Positions 50,847 through 61,936 of a stretch of DNA of 64,000 nucleotides are shown here, piece by piece (positions within the stretch are counted from its first letter, which is position 1; the number at the start of each line of letters is the position of its first letter). This DNA comes from Endomychus coccineus. Taxonomy: Eukaryota; Arthropoda; Insecta; Coleoptera; Endomychidae. The stretch spans positions 85,041,043 through 85,105,042 of the forward strand of contig OY294068.1 in the NCBI GenBank assembly GCA_958510875.1. The letters are read 5' to 3'. Both the position numbers and the translations under genes were made by a program. The notes under the pieces were generated by a model. It was given only the letters and a program-made list of their open reading frames with translations, was not told the origin of the DNA and did no database searches.

Positions 50847-51639
50847 GTGTAAGAGCTATGTTTGATGAATATGTTAATTCCAAAATTAATGAAAGCTGAG
50901 ACTTCTTTTGGTAGCTGGGTATTTGAGTTGATAAGGGTAAAATCAAAGTATTGAAATTGTATGAAGATCAGTTCTAGTAAGGATAAGAATGAAAGTATAA
51001 ATAAATCACCATGAGTGTTGTGTTGTATAATATTATTTCAACTCTTTGGAAGCACTTTCTTACTCACTCATATTGCTATTCTTATTTGTTTTCAATGTTA
51101 TTTCTTCAATTATTTGGAAATTCAAATGGAAATTATTTGGATATAATTCATAGGTCTCAGTAGAAGTCGTTCATCAGCAATCATAATTTCCTTCTGTTTT
51201 ATTTTAATTCACCTAAGGTTTCATTGATTCTAGTTTTTCAAGCCTTGTGCTTCGAGGAATCAATTTGATAGATCTTATGCATTATTAGTATGTGATCCAT
51301 TAACCACTTCTAGAAACTTGCAAATCAGGACGTTCTCGAGGAACCACTAGTGTAACAGGTTTGACTTATCTTGAATTTTGGTGGAATTACTCATTTACAA
51401 AATGCCTTGATCCGGAATACAATATTGCAGGGCATTTTGAATAATCATTGTGAGGGATTCGTACAATAAATTCCACCCTTCTACACAAAGTCAATGCCAT
51501 CACTATATACAACTGCTACGGTATTCTTCAATATTCAACGTACATCAGTTGGATGAATTATCTATGTCCTATATGTTTTCAATTTCATGGAGATCGCTTA
51601 ACGAAATCCAGCAATTCAGTTGCATTTCCACCAACAGTA
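50847..51639. other. No recognisable gene
   Basis: Possibly the 5' (gag) side of the gypsy relic that follows, but no gag motif is visible. The open frames at 51450-51650 and 51553-51735 overlap and are not assignable. Confidence 0.4.
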
Positions 51640-52700
51640 CAATATGTTGAACTGTCCCCGTGCAATATCTCAATGGAAATCTTTCCATGCCCCAGAGGTC
51701 GTTTGAACACATCCAGCTACTCTTTTAACACTTGAAATTGATTTCGCAATAGTTCCTGATGGTTTTATAGTAGGGAAATGAGTGGACATGCTAATAGCCA
51801 CGGATGTTATTCGCCACAATGATGTGACACCTGTTTTAATCAACGGATGAATACAATCACAAATAAACAGTATTACACAGAGTTCCATTCTAATGTTGAT
51901 TAGGTAGATGATTGTTGTATTAATAGTATTAGGTGAGGATTGGGTGAGCAAAATCATGGGCTTTCAAGTCAGTATAAAAATATCAGAAGAACACTGCTAA
52001 TACAATTACCACCGGTGAGTTGGAAATAAAACTAACTATAAAGATGAGCCGATTGCATTTGTTCCTCGACGTCTTGCCTATACAGAATGAGTTGCTTTGC
52101 GGACGAGGATTACCAAATTAGCATAAGCCATAATAAGGAAGGGTGAATCGAATTATGCGAGTCCATTTGTTCTCATTGAGAAAAAAATGAGGATTTACGC
52201 TTATGTGTAGACTACAGGAGTTTGAATAAACTTGAAGTTGAGGTTCGCTACCCACTGCTATTGATTCACGATCAAATTGATGCGTTCGCTGCTGCAGTTT
52301 ATTCCACCACACTGGACATGTGAGCTGGATTTCGTCAAATGAAAGAAGCAGAAAACTCGAAGAAGTATACAGCGGTCTTCACCCCGGATGAACACTACGA
52401 GTACGATAGGATGCCCTTCGGTTACGTGAACTCCCCTTCGTTCTACAAAAGGGCGTTTGATAACGCTCTGGGAGATTTAGAAGGAAAAATTGCCTACGCT
52501 CATCTCGATGATGTTCTCAGTGTGTGTCGCGTACGATTGAAGAATGTTTTATGAACCTGAAAAAAGTTTTGTTGGATAAATTAGTCATTTTTGGATTTTG
52601 TTAAATTATGAACAATTTTCATTTTTCAAGGCTGAAATAGAGTCTGTATGTCAGGCTCGTTCGTATTTCCCAAAAATTTAAGATATTCGAATTCGAATCA
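51640..52700 (+). pseudogene. Ty3/gypsy protease C-terminus and RT relic
   Basis: The + reading shows LEIDFAIVPDGFIVG and DMLIATDVIRHNDVT (51730-51840), the end of the gypsy protease (family VPDxFIPGDMLIGTDVL). Then IRKGESNYASPFVLIEKK and LCVDYRSLNKLEVEVRYPL, LIHDQIDAFAAA, TTLDM with the first catalytic Asp, and the long open frame 52339-52554 with KKYTAVFTPDEHYEYDRMPF, GYVNSPSFYKRAF and AHLDDVL. The YxDD box reads HLDD: both Asp kept, Tyr replaced. A palm/thumb scrap, NYEQFSFFKAEIES, follows near 52610. RNase H and integrase are absent; two stops and several frameshifts. Confidence 0.75.
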
Positions 52701-53281
52701 TCTCACAGAAATGTAAACCATTGGGGTCTATTGTGTTGGTTTATAACAAATCCCGTTTGTTTGATACGAACTGAAAATACTCCTCAATCCTCAATGAGAA
52801 TCATCACGTGTTAGGCCGCCGTTCATCTAAAGTAAAAGAGTTGAATATAATCTACTCATTACTCAAAATACAGTAATGCATTTTATTTTATCATGCCTGT
52901 TTGCTTTTAATGGCTATTAATGGTGTATTCTAACGATGCTAGATAGGGAAGTAGTTAGTCTTTGTTTTGTTTTGGTCAATCTTTTTATCTACAGTGCCGA
53001 CGATTACGGGATATCGATATCGTGGGATACTAGTAATTCTGGTCAACAATTATCTATCAATAGAATTGGTGTGGTATATCGTTGTTCGCTGTAATTATCG
53101 ATGGACTGGAGCTGTGATCAAGCTGCACATCGAAATCATCTGAGATGCACCAACAGCTAAGTGAGAATATTTAGGACTTTTGATAATGTTCCCAAATATC
53201 ATCATGTGCGCTTATAGTGGTGGTACCGCGGTACGGTATCATCAACTTATGGGGTCAATTACTTTGGGGATTTGGGGGAGT
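52701..53281. other. No recognisable gene
   Basis: Expected to hold RNase H/integrase of the gypsy relic but nothing is readable. A palindromic TACCGCGGTA occurs at 53224-53233. Confidence 0.35.
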
Positions 53282-53581
53282 GTTGATATTATACTTTCGT
53301 TTTCTTTCTATGGAAATTGAATTATTCACGTAAGGTCATGAATTATTGTTTGACCGGTTTGAATAAACCAGTCATATTTGAAATTCTATATTGGAGTTAA
53401 TGTTATAGTGTATTCAGATAATCATTTGAAAATTATATAGGGTAATACTCTGAAACTCTTTCAGATTGGGAATTTGAAAAAATCTTAAATAGTATTAAGT
53501 TGAACAATTTAGAGAATAAATAACAATAATTCAGGTAATTCTGATATATATTATAAATTCACATAAATCTATTAGTTCACA
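53282..53581 (+). mobile_element. Possible short LTR
   Basis: A purine-rich GGGGATTTGGGGGAG directly precedes TGTTGATATTATAC at 53282, which looks like a polypurine tract plus LTR start. An AATAAA lies at 53515 and a TTCACA at 53576-53581 could be the right end. It is in the right orientation and position to be the 3' LTR of the gypsy relic at 51640-52700. No second copy is available. Confidence 0.35.
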
Positions 53582-53944
53582 GAGTTAACTTTACGTAAAC
53601 CGTAAATCATTGGGTCATGATCAAACACACGAAAAACAAGTATAGATTATAAGAAAAAGGTAATTGCCCCCCTTTTGGACTAGATCCATCCTTGGTAACA
53701 GTATTAGTATGTGATCTTGTTCTAAAGTTTTCGGAGGCGAGGAATACTGTCGAAATGCTGTCAGGTATGACAATTTTCAAGACGTTCTTAATAAATAATT
53801 TATGTTTCATTATCTGAATTTGTTATTTTATATAGTTCTTCCGATTCTGAAGATTATAATGATGTCTATCTGAAACGAATTAGGAGCAGGGAATCATTAT
53901 CTACATCATCATTTGAGGGGAGGGGCCCCCCTGATGCACTTAGG
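53582..53944. other. No recognisable gene
   Basis: Nothing recognised. Confidence 0.4.
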
Positions 53945-54765
53945 TCACTTAGTTCTGCCCATTGTGCGCCCCGTGGTCAGAAGCCTATTCCATTCTAGCA
54001 GATTTGTGGCCCGCCAGGAACCCAGAATATCGCCAGTGCTGGCTTCCATGTTTTTCTGGGAGCAGTTTTGATTCTCCGAAGTATCGGTGCCTGAGGGATG
54101 CTTTTGCTGTTTATTCCAACAGGATGTGAGAGGCAGTTTCTTACACCTGTCTTCATTTTTCACATATTGGGTCATCTGTGATGCCCATAGTGTGGAAATA
54201 TTTGTCATGACGACAGTGATAATCTTTCTGATGTCCCTCCTGTTCAGAGAAAGGAGTTTCTTTGAGAGCCTACGAACAGGATTGTTGATGAAGAGATTTG
54301 CCTGCCTCATGCGTGGTGATTCTCGCCACAGCTAAAGACCACTCTTTATTCAGTTCGCCCGGAAGGGCGAGACCTTCTACGCAGTTTGATAAAGCGACCA
54401 TTGGCTTCGGCTCGATAGGGACGATAGACGACCATTGCCTGGCCAGAGAGTCGGTCATTTCATTTCCTACAACTCCGCCGTATCCAGGGACCCAGATGAG
54501 TTGAACTTTATTTCTCCTGGCTAGTTTAGCCGGTGTATCCCTGCATTCTTTGACAAGCCTTGACGTGTGTGACTCTGGGTCATTAGAGAACTCCCAGAGT
54601 CGACCGCCTGTCAGTGCAGGTTTTCCATGGCACGAGTCATCAGTATTGCGTAGTCCTCCGCCTGAATAACCATGCAGTAAGCGTCTAGAGTCACTGAGAT
54701 AGTGATCCTTGGCCGATCAGGGAAAGGGCAGTATATGAGAATGTATGGTTTTGCATGTTTTGGAA
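53945..54765 (-). pseudogene. LINE E: RNase H domain and C-terminus of an R1/LOA/I-type LINE
   Basis: On the - strand from about 54765: LDAYCMVIQAEDYAI (family YATVFQAEIYAI, with the catalytic Glu), SRLVKECRDTPAKLARRNK, VQLIWVPGYGGVVGNEMTDS with LARQWSS (family LxWVPGHSGIxGNExADxLAR, the last Asp and the His position changed to Tyr). After breaks come HDKYFHTMGITDD, ETASHILLE and RHRYFGE, the usual zinc-knuckle-plus-tail of such LINEs. It is noticeably more GC-rich than its surroundings. The RT is not present. It could be the same family as LINE A but on the opposite strand and 48 kb away. Confidence 0.7.
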
Positions 54766-55574
54766 ATAGCTGGCAATGAAATTACCCACACGGGTATGGT
54801 ATGATCACTTACGAGAAATTATATTAAATATTTAATTGATTTCAGAGATTGCATTCCATCTCTATTTCAACTCTCAAATATCATGGTAGGTAGTGGGAAC
54901 ACGCAAATTGTCGCTGCTGAATTTATTGAATAATCAACGAGGCATTATTATGTTATTGATGATTTGAGGTATTGTTATATAATAAACGGTTTCAAACAAA
55001 ATTCGGTTTTTCACTCATTATATCATATTGGTAATACACATTATTTGTAATCTTACTGATTTTCATTTAAGAAATTATTTTTCAGAAACATATTGTGAAG
55101 TATATTTCGGTTTCTTACATATAATTTGTTTACGTCGGATGATTCTCATCTATTTTCCAGTTCATTAGGCATTTTTTAAAGAAACCTGATATTTATATTC
55201 ATATTGTATTGATTATAAACACTATTTTAAGCTTAATACTTTCAGACAGTTGTATTTTCACACTTATATCTCGTTATGGAATCTCAAAATCATTATTTCG
55301 GACACTTTCGTGTGACATATTCATAACTAGAAGAGAACTTCTGTATGATTCAATAAAATACTATAATACCTCTGTAAAAACTGAAAATGGGTGCCAAAAA
55401 TATCAATCGGAACGGAGAAACTGCACTCACAATTAATACAGTTCCTATTTTCACAACTCTCAAGCCCTCCAAAATTTAAAATCCATACGATCAACAGGAA
55501 CGGCTCTATCGTCTCTACAGTTTTTACGCACATAGGTACGCATGACCGTACATACAAAGGACTTTGACTGGAGC
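54766..55574. other. No recognisable gene
   Basis: Open frames at 55209-55436 (+) and 55327-55557 (-) are antisense to each other. The right part may be the unreadable RNase H side of the BEL/Pao relic that follows. Confidence 0.4.
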
Positions 55575-56637
55575 TCCGGCCATTTCACCAGAGAATAAAG
55601 TAAGGGTTGCTTATACATTTGAAGTAACTTGAAGGCCTTAATCTAGCTGAACCACTTCCTCCAGAGAGTGGTAAAAAGGCGTGGATAGAAATATTCACGT
55701 GCGCAGTTTATAGAGTCTTTCATTTGGAAATAGTTCTTTCCTCATCAATAAATACCTTTTTTGATGCACTTAAGTCTTGCATTGCACGCCGTTATCGCCC
55801 TCGCACTGTTATTAGTGACAACTGAACATATCTCATAGGATAAGCAAATTTTTTCTAAAAGATCAATTTTTTGGAGTATTGTTCTGTTAAGAAGATTAAA
55901 TCGATTTTTAATTCACCCTCAGCTGCTTGTTGGGGAGTGTGATGGAAATGCTTGACACGTATTTCGGAAGATTTGCTCAAAAGGAAGCTTAAAAAGGCTG
56001 TTTTCAATGAAGTAGAACTCCACACTGTATTATGTGTTACCGAAGCAACCATCAACGTGAGGCACTAACTTATGTCAAGGAGAATTTAGAAATTGGAACT
56101 CAATACCTTGATCAAATTGCATGTGTAATTCTAATAAATAGAGTTCATTATTTGCAAGAAATGAAAGATGTACTGCGAAAAAGGTTTCGTATTGAATATG
56201 TTGGTCAGCTGAGAAACCACCGTAAGTCAAATAAAAGTCTATACAGAACAAACAAGGTTGATGATATTGTATTAATAAGTAATGATATACGGAAGAGGTT
56301 TGATTAGCCTGTGTCAAGAGGTAAAGAAATTATTCCAGGATCAGATGGAGCTGTACGAGTTGTGAGATTGATTACTACAAATGGTGAGCTCGTAAGAACT
56401 ATACAAGAGTTGGTTTCACTTGATATAAAGCCATCAAAAACCCTGATGTTTGAGGAAGATGTATACGTACAAAATTGTGATACAAGATCTGATAAAGAAG
56501 AAGAAACTAGTCTACCTGAAAAAAATCCAAATATGTCTAAATTTGGTCTTACACATTCAATTCAGCAAATTTGTTGTCTATTTTTGGTGGAGAGTATGTT
56601 AGAAATACAAACTGTGAATATTGTATATTACAGTTGA
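55575..56637 (+). pseudogene. BEL/Pao retrotransposon integrase relic
   Basis: The + reading begins AISPENKVRVAYTFEVT, then LEGLNLAEPLPPES (family GVDLAGPLFLK; the first catalytic Asp is Asn), GKKAWIEIFTCAVYRVFHLE, IARRYRPRTVISDN (second Asp kept) and WWKCLTRISEDLLKR (family WWERLVRIVKDLLKR; the catalytic Glu is Lys). The C-terminal part is well preserved: 56032-56307 contains EMKDVLRKRFRIEYVGQLRN and NKVDDIVLISNDIRKRFD, then after one TAG comes 56311-56637 with GKEIIPGSDGAVRVVRLITT and IQELVSLDIKP, the chromo-like DUF5641 end of BEL/Pao Pol. All three catalytic changes and the frameshifts upstream make it inactive. Confidence 0.8.
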
Positions 56638-57286
56638 ACCTATTTATGGTTGTCAATGTGATTTGATTTTTTTCGTGTCTAACAAAACTTGATTTGTTTA
56701 CCAAACTTTATAGACTGAGTATTTATTAACAATAATAAATTGTAACACATCAAGGATGTCATTTTAACTTGAAAGGAGAATTCCAGACACTTCTGCAGGT
56801 TAAATCTATGCGGTTGATATATATTTAGTATCAATTTCATTTATCCTTGGTTAAGGCACTATAATATTCTTCATAATCATTGCCCTGGATTTTTATATAC
56901 CTGATTTATCAAGATCTGTAATTTTACTGAACGTGTTACCGAACAAGTATTTTAATTCAGATTTGCATCTAATTGTAGGTTTAAAATCAACTCTCTTGAA
57001 TGTAGTTGATAGTTCATTAGCGAAGATAGGATTATAAGTGAATGACTTGAACTTCTAGGGGTCATTTGATGTGGCTGTAAGTTTGATGTAGGTTTTCAAT
57101 TAATTAATTTTTTTTGCTTGGTTGTTAATTTGCTTATAAAAGATATATCGTATTGATGATGAATGGCAATACTATATATAGGGTGCCGAAAAATATACTC
57201 CAAGTTTTTCTAAGTGAGAAAAATTAAGCATAAAAAAATATTTTTTTAATGAAAACTATTTACTAAAACATGTAAAATTACTCATG
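56638..57286. other. No recognisable gene
   Basis: Downstream of the BEL/Pao integrase an LTR would be expected; no convincing polypurine tract plus TG start was found. AGGGTGCCGAAAAATATACTCC at 57180 resembles transposon termini in general. Confidence 0.35.
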
Positions 57287-57430
57287 AGAAATTACATAGA
57301 GGAAATAACCGCCACATGGAAAAATCTGGTGCTTTCAAATCAGGGGAATGAGACCGCCACTCAACATCTCTATTTTTTAGAGCATCTAAGAGGAGCGACC
57401 ATTTCATGTGTTAGAAGTTGCACCAACATT
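57287..57430 (-). pseudogene. Mariner-like transposase scrap
   Basis: One - strand frame reads DVEWRSHSPDLKAPDFSMW, resembling the WPxxSPDLxPxDFxLW segment that holds the third catalytic Asp of mariner-type (DD34D/DDE_3) transposases. About 45 codons, with no other motif beyond this. Confidence 0.4.
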
Positions 57431-57445
57431 TGTACCCCACCCCAA

Positions 57446-58140
57446 AACTGACCGGCAGAGAAATCATTACAAATAAATTACATTTGATTACAGTGAAAAA
57501 AAACAATTATTAAACCTCCCGGGCCCAAAATACTAGCCTGTGGTCCAGGTTCCACCTGAAGCTACACCACATCGGTCCAACAAGCATTAAATCCGCAGAG
57601 AAATTATTACAAATAAATTACATTTGATTACAGTAAAAAAACATTTATTACATCTCCCGGGTCCAAAGTACTAGCCTGTGGGCCAGGAAACTACACCACA
57701 TCGGTCCAAAAACCATTAAATCCGCAGAGAAATTATTACAAATATATTACATTTGATTACAGTGAAAAAAACATTCAATACACCTCCCGGGTCCAAAGTA
57801 CTAGCCTGTGGGCCAGGTTCCACCTGAAGCTACATCATATCGGTCCAACAAGCATTAAATCCGCAGAGAAATTATTACAAATAAATTACATTTGATTACA
57901 GTAAAAAAATATTAATTACACCTCCCGGGCCCAAAATACTAGCCTGTAGGCCAGGTTCCACCTGAAACTACACCACATCGGTCCAAAAACCATTAAATCC
58001 GCAGAGAAATCATAACAAATAAATTACATTTGATTACAATAAAAAAAACATTTATTACACCTCTCGGGCCCAAAATACTAGTCTGTGGGCTAGGTTCCAC
58101 CCGAAGCTACACCACATCGGTCCATTAAATCCACCGCAAA
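57446..58140 (+). repeat. ~139-bp satellite, about five units
   Basis: Units start at CCGCAGAGAAATTATTAC-like sequence near 57454, 57593, 57721, 57860 and 57999. Spacings are 139, 128, 139 and 139 bp; the short spacing is an internal deletion of GTTCCACCTGAAGC-type sequence. Each unit has an A+T-rich half (AAATTACATTTGATTACAG) and a G+C-rich half (CTCCCGGGCCCAAAATACTA, TAGCCTGTGG, CATCGGTCCA). Units differ by several substitutions, so the array is not very young. Confidence 0.9.
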
Positions 58141-58264
58141 TAGACTGAGGAGTTTATTACAAATTTATTACAGCTCAAATATATATATAAATATTAGAGC
58201 TGGAATAAATTTGTAATAAACTCCTATGTCTATCGCGGTGGATTCAATGCTTTTTAAACGGACC
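58119..58264. repeat. ~58-bp imperfect palindrome at the end of the satellite
   Basis: The left arm 58119-58176 (GGTCCATTAAATCCACCGCA ... CAGCTC) is repeated in inverse at 58197-58264 (GAGCTGGAATAAATTTG ... ACGGACC) around a 20-bp A+T spacer. The left arm begins with the satellite's own GGTCCA...ATTAAATCC, so the satellite continues into the palindrome. Confidence 0.8.
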
Positions 58265-58265
58265 T

Positions 58266-58379
<114 letters not shown>

Positions 58380-58391
58380 AAATTTCTTATG

Positions 58392-58410
58392 ATTTTATTT
58401 TGCCCCACGT
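58392..58410 (-). other. tRNA-Lys primer-binding-site-like sequence next to the LTR end
   Basis: On the - strand AACGTGGGGC follows the putative LTR end, and CAACGTGGGGC matches the inner part of the tRNA-Lys complement TGGCGCCCAACGTGGGGC. The LTR-proximal part is TGTCACCA rather than TGGCGCC. A primer-binding site is expected after a 5' LTR, not after a 3' LTR. Confidence 0.3.
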
Positions 58411-59538
58411 TGTGGTGACAATTATTAACTAAATTCTTATGAGTTTATTTTGTTTTATTTGTTATTAATAATCATATTTTGATTCTACCGGCTAGCTTTT
58501 TATCTTTTTAATTTGATTATATTTGAACTTTGAATTAATGTTTATGAAGTTTTGAAGTTTATCTGAAGTTTATCTATAGAATAATTCTATATGGAATTAA
58601 ACACAATGCTCTTTGATTTCACAATATTTAATTTCTATGACTCTTATTATCTCGGGTAATTCAATTTTATGTTTACAAAATCTATGACATAACCTTAAAA
58701 TCACTTTTACAACTAATATTTGTTTATACTGTTATAATCAACAATCTTCCTTTTACTCTGCAGATAATACGGATAATATGATGTAGAAATTATAAACAAA
58801 CTTACGTTTAGATAATATCCAAAAGTGTGTTTAACAATGTTGGCAATTTTCAATTTACTTCTTTTATAATTCCGTTGATTCACTTTTTACACAATACTAT
58901 GCTATTTCACGATAATCACAGGTAACTGATTTTGGGTACTTCTTCTTGAGAATCAGGAACTGTTGATAATACTTTGTTTTATTCTTTTAGATAAGACATA
59001 AAACTTTTCGATGCTTTATTGAAATTATATTGAAGAATGGCAATCGTTGGATACTTCTTATAAATTGGAGGTTATTACAACCTTTTACTTGGTTTAGATA
59101 CTTGGAACACTCGTTGACTTTTAATAATTTTTATTAACTTCGGTTATTTGGAACTTATCGAATTTTGGACACTTACGTTCACTGATGTTTATTTTTATAA
59201 ACTTAGGTTAGAAAATTTTGGTGAGTTGCCAGAGAAGAACAGTCTCCACTTGGATATTAATGCAAACTGAACTTGGCTTTACTTTCAGACCCTTTATAGG
59301 CCTCCAAAACCGACGCCAGGCATTTTCAAAATTAACCAATGAGGTGTTTACTTTTCATATCAAGAATGCCAAGTTAATTGTTGTTAAACTGACACAAGTA
59401 CTCATTGTTACCAGACTGACACTAGAAATTCGTCTCGACCAATCAGAATTTAGTATTCTATAATTTTTGAATTATTGGAGATTTTCAACTTATTTTAATT
59501 GATAGTGATTCCTTCTTTTTAAATTAATATTGCCTACA
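58411..59538 (-). mobile_element. Putative 3' LTR of the - strand Ty3/gypsy element
   Basis: On the - strand the LTR would start TGTAGGCA at 59538, directly after the purine-rich AAAGTGTGGGGAAAAA, and end CACCACA at 58411 (1128 bp, TG...CA). It lies downstream of the pol frame that ends at 60110. The open frame at 59218-59463 (+) inside it is considered chance. Confidence 0.5.
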
Positions 59539-59555
59539 TTTTTCCCCACACTTTG
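59539..59555 (-). promoter_or_regulatory. Polypurine tract of the - strand gypsy element
   Basis: On the - strand, CCAAAGTGTGGGGAAAAA abuts the putative LTR start TGTAGGCA. Confidence 0.55.
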
Positions 59556-60109
59556 GTATAATATAACCTATGATTGGGTTATTATCAATATGATTATTCC
59601 CATATTTATGGTTTTCTTGACAGTTACTTATTCTTAAATCTAATACATACTATATTATATCAATAACATTCTTTTAACATTACATAACTCGAATTTACTA
59701 ATCCTAACTTATATCTATAACATTATTCAATGTTTTGTACTATCTCATGATAGTTTTGTAATCACTTTAATTATGATTTCTGCCTTCGTTACACAGTACG
59801 TTTCTTCACTTTCACTGAAGTTCTTGTTTATCACTTCTTATTCTATTACATTGTTGTTTATTATGTTTTACATTGTTAATTTTAATATCCTAACTATTAT
59901 TTAGCTTTTACTATTGTTTTTAATTCCATATAAATATCTTTTATTTGATCTTTTCTGATTTTCAAAGTTCGGTAAGTTATTATTTTTAAATTTTTATTGT
60001 TTATGAAATGAAATCATAAAAAATTTCCCTAAATCAATTTTAACATATTAATCACATTAATATTTAAAATTTATTTATCTTTTGATTTTATTTTCATGAA
60101 CTAAATTTA
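59556..60109 (-). other. 3' non-coding region between pol and LTR
   Basis: Very A+T-rich, no env-like frame. The absence of a third ORF indicates a two-gene (gag-pol) element, not an errantivirus with env. Confidence 0.5.
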
Positions 60110-61936
60110 TTAATAATTATACTTGTATATTTGATCAATATTAAATATTCCCCTTATCTTTCCATTTTCAGGATTCATTAATTCATAACTATTTTCAGCA
60201 TTTTCATTCATGACTACATATGGACCTTCAAAAGCAAAACATAATTTTCCACATATATTCTTTTTATTATTAGTTACTCTCATTGCTCTTACTATTACTA
60301 ATTCACCTATTTCAAATTTAATTAACCTTCCTCTTTTTCTCACTTCCCTATTCATATACTTTCTTGCATTTCTTTCTAACCTATTACTGATATCTTTCAA
60401 AATTTCATTTCGTTCTACTGAATTTTCATCTAACCATTTTCTATCTGGTTCTTCGCCTTTCATTATTAATACAGGTGTTTTCTCTGTTGTAGTATTTGGA
60501 CAATGATTTAAACATTTTTCTACTCTGGATATTGATTCATCCCATTGACGATGTTTACCCTCACAAGATATCCTCAGATATTTTATGACTTCCTGTATAT
60601 ATCGCTCTGATGGATTGGATTGAGGATGTCTGATGCTTGTTAATTGATGAAAAATTAAATTCCTTTTGCAAAAATACTTGAAACGTATGTTTTTGAAATA
60701 TGTTGCGTTATCTGTAATTAACTTTCTTGGCCTACCTATTTCTTCAAAATAGTTTTCTAACTTATGCATTACTTCTCTACTTTTTGTCGTTTTGCAAGCA
60801 TATAATTTTATATATTTAGAAAATAAATCTACTACAACCAAAATATGTCTATTTCCTTTTTCTGTTACTATTAACTCACTTAAAAAATCAATTGCTACTA
60901 TTTCTAAACATTGCTTTACTATAATACTCTTTGCTAAATTGTGATTAATTATATTTTTAGGCTTTGCTCTTTGACATATGTTACATTTCTTTGTGATTTC
61001 TTTTGCAATTTGGTAATCTCCTTTACCTATATAATTTTCTCTGAATATGAGCCACATTTTCCTTGCTCCTATGTGATTGAATTCACTATGTAAATGATTT
61101 AAAATTTTTAAAGTTAGGTCTTGATTCATTCTGTATAATTCTTTCCTGCCTATATCTTGTAAATAAACTCCCTCTTTGATTTTACATTTCTTTTTATCCT
61201 TCTCTGATAAAGTACTTTGATTGTTTTTAATGCTCTCTAATGAAAATAAACCCCTTACTTCTAATAAAATATTTGCTCCTACTTTATATTTCCTTTTATC
61301 AATTTTTAGATTTCCCTCTTCTCTTGTTGAAGTATCAGCTATTATATTTAATTTTCCTGGAATATGTTTTATTTCAAAATCATATTCCTGCAATAACAAA
61401 ATCCATCTTTGAATCCTACTGTTTACAAACTTGTTTTTAAATATACTTGTTAATGCACTATGATCAGTTTCTACCCTTACTTTATTCCCTAACAAATAAA
61501 ATCTTAATTTCTTTACACAAAAAACTATACTTGCTAATTCTAATTCAGTAACACTGTAATTTTTTTCATGAACTTTTGTCATTCTTGACACAAAACTTAT
61601 GGCCACTTCTTCATTATTTTGTTTTTGTAATAAAACACCACTGAATCTTTGTTTAGAAGCATCTGTTCTTAATATGAAAGGTTTATCATATTGTGCATGA
61701 TAGACTTTTAATTTTTTAATGAAAATATCTTTTAAATTTTGGAAAGCTTCGTGTCTTTCATTATCCCATTTCCATTTTACCCCTTTCTCGAGTAATTCTA
61801 CTAATGGAATCTCCTTCTGACTTAAATCAGGAATGAGCCTTTTGAAATAATTTATTAGACCTAAGAATCCCCTTAAAGTTTTAAGATTGGTGAGTGTTTT
61901 GAAATTTTTAATTACATCTAATCTATCTTCATCCAT
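60110..61936 (-). CDS. pol: Ty3/gypsy Pol: RT thumb, RNase H, integrase (608 residues open)
   Basis: Residues 1-60 are the RT thumb (LRGFLGLINYFKRLIPD). RNase H follows with Asp92 (RTDASKQRFSG), Glu131 (SVTELELASI) and Asp158 (VETDHSALTSIF), and a tether EIKHIPGKLNIIAD. Integrase has the zinc-binding HHCC (His283, His288, Cys318, Cys321) and the catalytic triad Asp350 (IVAIDFLSE), Asp409 (LITDNATYF) and Glu444 (HPQSNPSERYIQEV), the last two 35 apart. The C-terminal part includes GELVIVRAM and FEGPYVV, a gypsy integrase C-terminal domain. All catalytic residues needed by RNase H and integrase are present, so this is the best preserved coding region in the window. It would normally be read as part of a longer Pol; upstream RT carries a frameshift and stops. 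The ATG at 61936 is internal to the RT and not a natural start. Confidence 0.9.
   Translation of the reverse strand: MDEDRLDVIKNFKTLTNLKTLRGFLGLINYFKRLIPDLSQKEIPLVELLEKGVKWKWDNERHEAFQNLKDIFIKKLKVYHAQYDKPFILRTDASKQRFSGVLLQKQNNEEVAISFVSRMTKVHEKNYSVTELELASIVFCVKKLRFYLLGNKVRVETDHSALTSIFKNKFVNSRIQRWILLLQEYDFEIKHIPGKLNIIADTSTREEGNLKIDKRKYKVGANILLEVRGLFSLESIKNNQSTLSEKDKKKCKIKEGVYLQDIGRKELYRMNQDLTLKILNHLHSEFNHIGARKMWLIFRENYIGKGDYQIAKEITKKCNICQRAKPKNIINHNLAKSIIVKQCLEIVAIDFLSELIVTEKGNRHILVVVDLFSKYIKLYACKTTKSREVMHKLENYFEEIGRPRKLITDNATYFKNIRFKYFCKRNLIFHQLTSIRHPQSNPSERYIQEVIKYLRISCEGKHRQWDESISRVEKCLNHCPNTTTEKTPVLIMKGEEPDRKWLDENSVERNEILKDISNRLERNARKYMNREVRKRGRLIKFEIGELVIVRAMRVTNNKKNICGKLCFAFEGPYVVMNENAENSYELMNPENGKIRGIFNIDQIYKYNY

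Noticed and set aside
53945..54310. 121-codon open frame on the - strand as an independent gene
   Set aside because: It is an off-frame reading of the LINE E C-terminus; the family motifs are spread over several frames.
41483..56637. Annotating BEL/Pao protease and integrase as one interrupted element
   Set aside because: No RT or RNase H between them and no shared flanking evidence; kept as separate relics.
57446..58140. Regular repeats considered as a CRISPR array
   Set aside because: Units are contiguous 139-bp satellite copies without distinct spacers, in a eukaryotic setting with no cas genes.
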